8,071 bases of DNA, from the NCBI GenBank assembly GCA_021545665.1, contig JAJRTX010000036.1, forward strand, positions 1 through 8,071, written 5' to 3'. Positions 4,459 through 8,071 of the stretch are shown piece by piece. The notes beneath the pieces are model-generated. The model worked only from the letters and a program-made list of their open reading frames with translations. It was not told where the DNA came from and searched no databases. The stretch comes from Zetaproteobacteria bacterium. GTDB taxonomy: Bacteria; Pseudomonadota; Zetaproteobacteria; Mariprofundales; Mariprofundaceae. Numbering within the stretch: the first letter of the stretch is position 1; every line of letters begins with the position of its first letter. The translations under genes were made by a program, and so were the position numbers.

Positions 4459-4694
4459 CGGTTCATGTAAGCTTCGCCGCCCTTAATTGCAGACTCGCTT
4501 AATGCGTAAACGCCCAGCACCATAACCATCGTGGCCTTCCAGTTGTCAAACGTCACGCCCACGGCCTGTATCTGCTCGATAGTAGCCGCATTAGCGAACA
4601 CAGCAATAGCAGACACCAACCAGCCTATTGTCGCAAGCCAACTGATGGCATAAGCCAATGATAGCCTTGTGCCTTTACTCGGTATTGTTCTCAT
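4455..4694 (-). CDS. two-helix holin-like membrane protein
   Basis: About 79 residues from ATG 4694. The alternative start at 4709 adds five residues, but GGAG at 4701-4704, six bases upstream, favours 4694. Hydrophobic segments are LAYAISWLATIGWLVSAIAV (about residues 13-32) and a second around ATMVMVLGVYALSESA (about 54-69). They are separated by a stretch containing IEQIQAVGVTFDNWK. The end is polar (KGGEAYMNR). Size, two membrane helices and position directly before an i-spanin and o-spanin fit a class II-like holin, which would form the inner-membrane lesion that starts lysis. No specific holin family is recognised, so this is inference from topology and context. Its stop is coupled to the i-spanin start. 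Confidence 0.65.
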   Translation of the reverse strand: MRTIPSKGTRLSLAYAISWLATIGWLVSAIAVFANAATIEQIQAVGVTFDNWKATMVMVLGVYALSESAIKGGEAYMNR

Positions 4695-4761
4695 AATCTT
4701 CTCCACCATGATTTAACCCTGTTCCATCGATGCGCCAGCCACGCCCAAAAAGCTGCCAGTG

Positions 4762-5214
4762 CTAGTTGAAAGTTACTGACATTCCCGTTGGTGGGTTCGG
4801 ACTGGCCAGACGCTTTACCACCCAGGCCACGTAATCCGGGGGTACTTCATCAAAGCTATAGCCAGATTGTCTACCTTGCAAATCAGTTGCTTTAAGTGCG
4901 TAGTAATACTGGCCATCAGCAACGCTGGTCAAGTCATAAACCTGTTGGCAGGACGCATCTTTAACGCCCCTGTCAGCCGCAGCTACCGCATTAGATCCTG
5001 CGGCTTGCCAGTTGGGGGTTGTTATGTTTTGCGATACGAAGAAATCAACCAGTGGGATCTCGCCCACCTTTAATACCGTTCCGTCTGTGCGCGTTATCGG
5101 CAGCTTACAAGTAACGGTTGCATTTGGCGTGATATTTGGATCAATCTCTGGGCCTTCTGCAAGCACGAGCCCGGGTAACATGAATATGAACAATAAAAAT
5201 ATAAATCTTTTCAT
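4762..5214 (-). CDS. secreted fibronectin-III-like domain protein
   Basis: A 150-residue protein. AGGAG sits about seven bases before ATG 5214. A signal peptide (MKRFIFLLFIFMLPGLVLA) is probably cut after residue 19. The mature part reads as one fibronectin-III or immunoglobulin-like domain. It starts around ATVTCKLPITRTDG (33-45), which recalls the T-x-x-D-G-x-x-L opening of such domains. It ends with VADGQYYYALKATDLQGRQS (98-117), the typical G-x-Y-Y-x-x-x-x-A-x-D-x-x-G-x-x-S strand pair, and VVK near residue 134. Two cysteines (C36 and C89) could form a disulfide. Export of such a domain near a lysis cassette is unusual: it might act in the envelope, or be a surface or virion-associated protein. 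It is separated from the holin-like gene by about 70 bases. Confidence 0.65.
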   Translation of the reverse strand: MKRFIFLLFIFMLPGLVLAEGPEIDPNITPNATVTCKLPITRTDGTVLKVGEIPLVDFFVSQNITTPNWQAAGSNAVAAADRGVKDASCQQVYDLTSVADGQYYYALKATDLQGRQSGYSFDEVPPDYVAWVVKRLASPNPPTGMSVTFN

Positions 5215-5244
5215 TTTTTTCTCCTGTTTATAATCTAAAGTGAA

Positions 5245-5526
5245 CTATGTTTTACCTGTAATGATATACCAGCTCATCGTTCCTAGAACACCGAGCAATA
5301 GCATGATTACAACACCGGCAACGCCCCACAACCTATTGTAGAAGCTTCGCCAGTTTTTATCCTCTTCCCTGCTGTGACTTTCCTGGAATGCGGTTATTTT
5401 ATTCAATGCGGAGTGAATGCCAGAATATCGTTCGCTGCAGATAATTTCGTGAGATTCTAGTCCTTTTGCTGCGAGTAATGCCATTTCGTGTGCCTCCACT
5501 GCAATATTTTCAACATCAATTCCCAT
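5245..5526 (-). CDS. C-terminally membrane-anchored hypothetical protein
   Basis: From ATG 5526 the product has 93 residues. The frame is open to ATG 5589 (114 residues), but no ribosome binding site precedes that start and a + strand ORF overlaps it. GGGT seven bases before 5526 is a weak site. The soluble part is a charged helix or coiled coil (ENIAVEAHEMALLAAKGLES, then HSREEDKNWRSFYNRL). One membrane segment follows (WGVAGVVIMLLLGVLGTMSW) and a short tail ends TGKT. This layout resembles phage proteins of the XhlA or hemolysin-accessory type placed near holins, but no family can be named. It sits first after the terminator of the polyvalent gene, so it may open a separate lysis transcript. 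The start is uncertain. Confidence 0.55.
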   Translation of the reverse strand: MGIDVENIAVEAHEMALLAAKGLESHEIICSERYSGIHSALNKITAFQESHSREEDKNWRSFYNRLWGVAGVVIMLLLGVLGTMSWYIITGKT

Positions 5527-5558
5527 ATACATGACCCAATGTGTTAATTTTATTAAAT

Positions 5559-5696
5559 ATGGACTTTCCAAAATTACCGCCACTAGCATTTAAAGCAATA
5601 AAATTTTTATCTGCCTGCTTTATTATTGTACTTATCATCGGTCTTGGGAATAGCTTTTTCTCAGAAAGCTTCACTCTTGATGATGACATTCACTAA
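5559..5696 (+). CDS. possible 45-residue membrane protein on the opposite strand
   Basis: A + strand ORF between two - strand genes. It starts at ATG 5559 and ends at TAA 5694-5696. The product begins MDFPKLPPLAFKAIK and continues with one hydrophobic segment (FLSACFIIVLIIGLG) and an acidic tail (TLDDDIH). The topology is convincing for a single-pass membrane protein, but there is no ribosome binding site and the region is AT-rich, which by itself favours hydrophobic codons. It runs against the late genes around it. A 57-residue - strand ORF (5516-5689), also without a ribosome binding site, covers the same bases. It may be chance. Confidence 0.25.
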   Translation: MDFPKLPPLAFKAIKFLSACFIIVLIIGLGNSFFSESFTLDDDIH

Positions 5697-5730
5697 ATAA
5701 AAACCGCCTAACCAGCATTAAGGCTGGCTA
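5695..5730 (-). terminator. Rho-independent terminator of the polyvalent protein gene
   Basis: Read on the - strand, TAGCCAGC and GCTGGTTA form an eight-pair stem (one G-T pair) around CTTAAT. GGCGG and a T-rich run follow (A-run at 5699-5703 on the + strand). An alternative fold pairs GCCT with AGGC directly next to the T-run. The stop codon of the large gene (5718-5720) lies in the loop. The fold is moderately strong. Confidence 0.6.
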
Positions 5731-8071
5731 ATATAAGCATTTGATTTATCTATAACCTTCTTTGTTATCGCGTTTTTCATGCGGGTTAATCTGTCCATTT
5801 CCTCAAGCTTCTCGTCATCAGGCATTTTCTTCATGCGAATGACCATTATTCTCTTGTTTATTCTTGAAACTGCTTTCTGTGCACTTGTATAAGCTCTGCG
5901 TACTGCAAGTATATCTTTGTTTTTATTGGCCAAATCCATGGCTTTTTCTTTATTGCCAAGGTCAGCCGAAAATCTAATGTCGGCATAGGCCCTATTCGCA
6001 TCACGCAGAGTTTTATAAAACTCAGTGGTGTACCTTGTTCCCCTGGTTGGACCTGTCCTGGCAAACCTTCCGGCAAGCATATAGTCCTGTATCCTGCGCT
6101 CTGGTGTTGATGGAGCCAGACCAATGCCACGAATAATCATATCAGTAGACTCAAGCGTTACACCGCCCATCCAGCCAAAATAACCATTGACAAGATGCTC
6201 TATCTGAAGCGGAGAAAGCACTACATCATCCCACAAGATAGCATCGAACCCTTTGCTCAAACCAATAGCGGTTTCGCTGGTCCATGCTCTCTTCCTTTCT
6301 GATGGTGATAAGTTTTTCATTGATTCAGACTCAATTTTACGATCTGTAAATGTGTTCTTATTGGCCCATATCTCAACTGCCGGCATTGCAATTTGTGGCA
6401 TTGGGTTGAACGAAAGAGTCTCACTTAATCCGTGCCATAGCCGTTCAAAAAACAAGGTGCCATGAACCTCATCATTAACCATCTGCTCAACGGCACGTTC
6501 TGCAACGGTTGCTATAAATCCAACCTCGAAAGGCCGAGGAAGCCTAAACATTACGTCTGAACCGGGTATTTTAAACAGGTGATAAGCATCCCTCTCCCAC
6601 TGTGGCGCTTCATCGTAATCATCATCACCTTTCATGTACAGGTAAAGCAGGACAGAGGCCAGTGCATACATTCCCACAACGACAGAAAACTGTTTCTGCT
6701 GGTTTTTATCAAACGCAGACCGGCCAAGCTTAGATAAACCCTGCAACCTCGCGTTTAAGAATGGCACTGTCTGGGAGAGTATTCTTATTGATACAAAGGC
6801 CCCTGTACGCTGGAAGTCGAGATGATCCCTGGCATTGAAATTTGCCTCAAGTAAATCAACCTCTCCGCGAGATAGATCCTGTTCGAAGTTTGCTGCACGA
6901 TTTACATTTTCAAGCCTTGCGCCAAAATCCTGATAGGCATCCCACATTTTTTGAATTCTGTGAGGACTGTCCAAAATCGTCATTCTCTCGATATCTTTTT
7001 TAACCAGCCTCTCTAACGCTTCAGGATCAGATCCATGAATGTACCCTGAATCACCGAAGGCCCCGCCCCCTGCGGTCATTCTTGCAATTGTTTTGTTGTC
7101 TTTTTGGGTCGCCTTGAAACCATCGCGCAGATTTTTCGCAATGTTCGTGCTCATATCCGCCACCGCAATCGCCTGTATAGTGTCCCTAAACAGGTTAGCC
7201 GCCTTAAATTCAGGACTTGCAGTCACGCCATAGGTCAGTAAGCGTTTAAATTTACGTGCAACTTTCATCACCGGGTTATTAAGGCCGGTATAATTAAGCG
7301 ACATCAGCGATTCAAGAACGAGCTGGCCCTCTTTGGATTCATCGAGCTCAAGCCATGTTTTCCTACCGCCGATTCGAATAAATACAGCGTCTTTTGACTT
7401 ATTTGATTCTTTAACCTGCTCTGCCAGCCCCATTTCTTCAGCGGTAGAAAGCGCCTCAACAGCTGCCTGGTTCTTTAATCCAGATGAAACGATATGATTC
7501 CAGTTCATAATAACGTTTGTCAGAAGGTCGCCAAGAGGAATGTCAGCACCCTTTAGTCGCTTGTAAGCCGTTTGCTTAACAAGCCCACCGCCAGTGTATG
7601 GCCCAACCACTCCCTTTTTAGCCAGGTCGTCAGCAATACGGTAGAACGGGACATAAAATCCCTGCTTGCGCCATATATTTGCTTCATCAGCAGTTATTAC
7701 ACCGGTTTTCACACCGATCTTAACGATGGCATCGTTCATCTCTTCAAATTCTTCTCGGACAGCCTCATAAACTTTGCTGCGATTGAACCCACCCTCCATC
7801 ATTCCGGAATTAAGTGATTTCAGTGCTTTTATATCAACTTCAGAGAAAAGCCGTTCACGATCTTCTGATGACAGGCGTTCGGCGCGGTTGCCAGCCACCC
7901 ACATCAACCAATCATTAACCTCATCGCCAAGCGGCTCAAATATCTCGGACAAGCTCTTTTTGTCGGTATCAACATCAACAGCGCCTTTGTTCATAAAAGG
8001 CCGGCCATATTCAAGCGCAGCCTCAATAACACCACCTGATGACTCAGAAAGATTTGCCATCATCCACGCAC
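5718..8071 (-). CDS. LPD38-type phage polyvalent / internal virion protein (C-terminal part)
   Basis: The visible 784 residues are in an open frame to the right edge. Codons for Ala-Trp precede the first ATG (8063), which has no ribosome binding site, so the real start lies outside. Residue numbers count from ATG 8063. The segment RPFMNKGAVDVDT, then LMWVAGNRAERL (about 52-64), and FYVPFYRI (about 136) recall the N-terminal part of this region in LPD38 proteins. AANLFRDT (about 290), VPFLNARLQGLSKL (about 428), a membrane-like segment (VVVGMYALASVLLYLYM, about 455-472), FKIPGSDVMFRLPRPFEVGF (about 495-514) and NPMPQIAMPAVEIW (about 551) follow. The end is helical and basic. Such domains occur in very large phage polyvalent proteins, thought to be carried in virions and injected with the DNA. 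The family call is confident; the role in this phage is inferred. Confidence 0.82.
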   Translation of the reverse strand, partial: AWMMANLSESSGGVIEAALEYGRPFMNKGAVDVDTDKKSLSEIFEPLGDEVNDWLMWVAGNRAERLSSEDRERLFSEVDIKALKSLNSGMMEGGFNRSKVYEAVREEFEEMNDAIVKIGVKTGVITADEANIWRKQGFYVPFYRIADDLAKKGVVGPYTGGGLVKQTAYKRLKGADIPLGDLLTNVIMNWNHIVSSGLKNQAAVEALSTAEEMGLAEQVKESNKSKDAVFIRIGGRKTWLELDESKEGQLVLESLMSLNYTGLNNPVMKVARKFKRLLTYGVTASPEFKAANLFRDTIQAIAVADMSTNIAKNLRDGFKATQKDNKTIARMTAGGGAFGDSGYIHGSDPEALERLVKKDIERMTILDSPHRIQKMWDAYQDFGARLENVNRAANFEQDLSRGEVDLLEANFNARDHLDFQRTGAFVSIRILSQTVPFLNARLQGLSKLGRSAFDKNQQKQFSVVVGMYALASVLLYLYMKGDDDYDEAPQWERDAYHLFKIPGSDVMFRLPRPFEVGFIATVAERAVEQMVNDEVHGTLFFERLWHGLSETLSFNPMPQIAMPAVEIWANKNTFTDRKIESESMKNLSPSERKRAWTSETAIGLSKGFDAILWDDVVLSPLQIEHLVNGYFGWMGGVTLESTDMIIRGIGLAPSTPERRIQDYMLAGRFARTGPTRGTRYTTEFYKTLRDANRAYADIRFSADLGNKEKAMDLANKNKDILAVRRAYTSAQKAVSRINKRIMVIRMKKMPDDEKLEEMDRLTRMKNAITKKVIDKSNAYISQP

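Noticed and set aside
5516..5689. 57-residue - strand ORF between the polyvalent and membrane-anchored genes
   Set aside because: It has no ribosome binding site, no clear domain and overlaps the following gene; kept only as part of the strand-conflict finding.
5590..5717. Promoter for the lysis genes on the - strand
   Set aside because: TACAAT-like and TTGCTT-like hexamers occur, but not with a good partner at proper spacing, so no promoter is called.
5858..6130. 90-residue - strand ORF within the polyvalent gene
   Set aside because: It is a shadow frame of the large gene on the same strand, with no ribosome binding site and no recognisable domain.
7572..7817. 81-residue + strand ORF antisense to the polyvalent gene
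   Set aside because: It lies fully inside a confidently recognised coding region on the other strand; long antisense frames are common there.

Overview
The window looks like a segment of a tailed double-stranded DNA phage (or prophage) of a Gram-negative, probably gammaproteobacterial, host. Four things support this: an overlapping Rz/Rz1-type spanin pair, which is needed only with an outer membrane; a DUF2303 (YfdQ-like) gene of prophage type; a very large LPD38-type phage polyvalent protein; and dense packing of tiny genes with stop/start overlaps. I see no tRNA, rRNA, CRISPR array, transposase or integrase, and no gene-free stretch longer than 300 bases.

Left half (1-3950, + strand). A co-directional, early-type set of small genes. 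It opens with what looks like the C-terminal end of an ATPase whose body lies left of the window. A cysteine-rich zinc-ribbon-like protein, an acidic small protein and two tiny one-helix membrane proteins follow. From 863 to 2208 seven genes run with no gap, joined by ATGA, GTGA or short overlaps. Within this run 940-1158 and 1155-1427 are tandem paralogues. The apparent gap 1595-1842 is filled by two overlapping short ORFs (1587-1730 and 1727-1846). The run ends with a partner-type small protein (1843-2208), followed by the DUF2303 protein (2234-3043). An acidic hypothetical protein, a third one-helix membrane protein and an exported protein with a signal peptide (3609-3950) complete the set.

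Centre. A strong hairpin at 3971-3997, with A- and T-rich flanks, sits exactly where the two gene sets converge and should terminate both.

Right half (3996-8071, - strand, read right to left). A late-type set. First comes the C-terminal ~780 residues of an LPD38-type polyvalent/internal virion protein whose N-terminus lies beyond the right edge, with its own terminator at 5695-5730. Next are a protein with a C-terminal membrane anchor, a secreted fibronectin-III-like protein, a two-helix holin-like protein, an i-spanin, and an o-spanin that starts inside the i-spanin gene. The holin-like and spanin genes plausibly form a lysis cassette, but no endolysin is visible here.

The only real strand conflict is at 5559-5696, where a + strand ORF with a clear membrane segment lies between the late genes. 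I found no convincing new defence or regulatory system. The most unusual feature is the coupled micro-gene run, which includes a duplicated translational-coupling junction.
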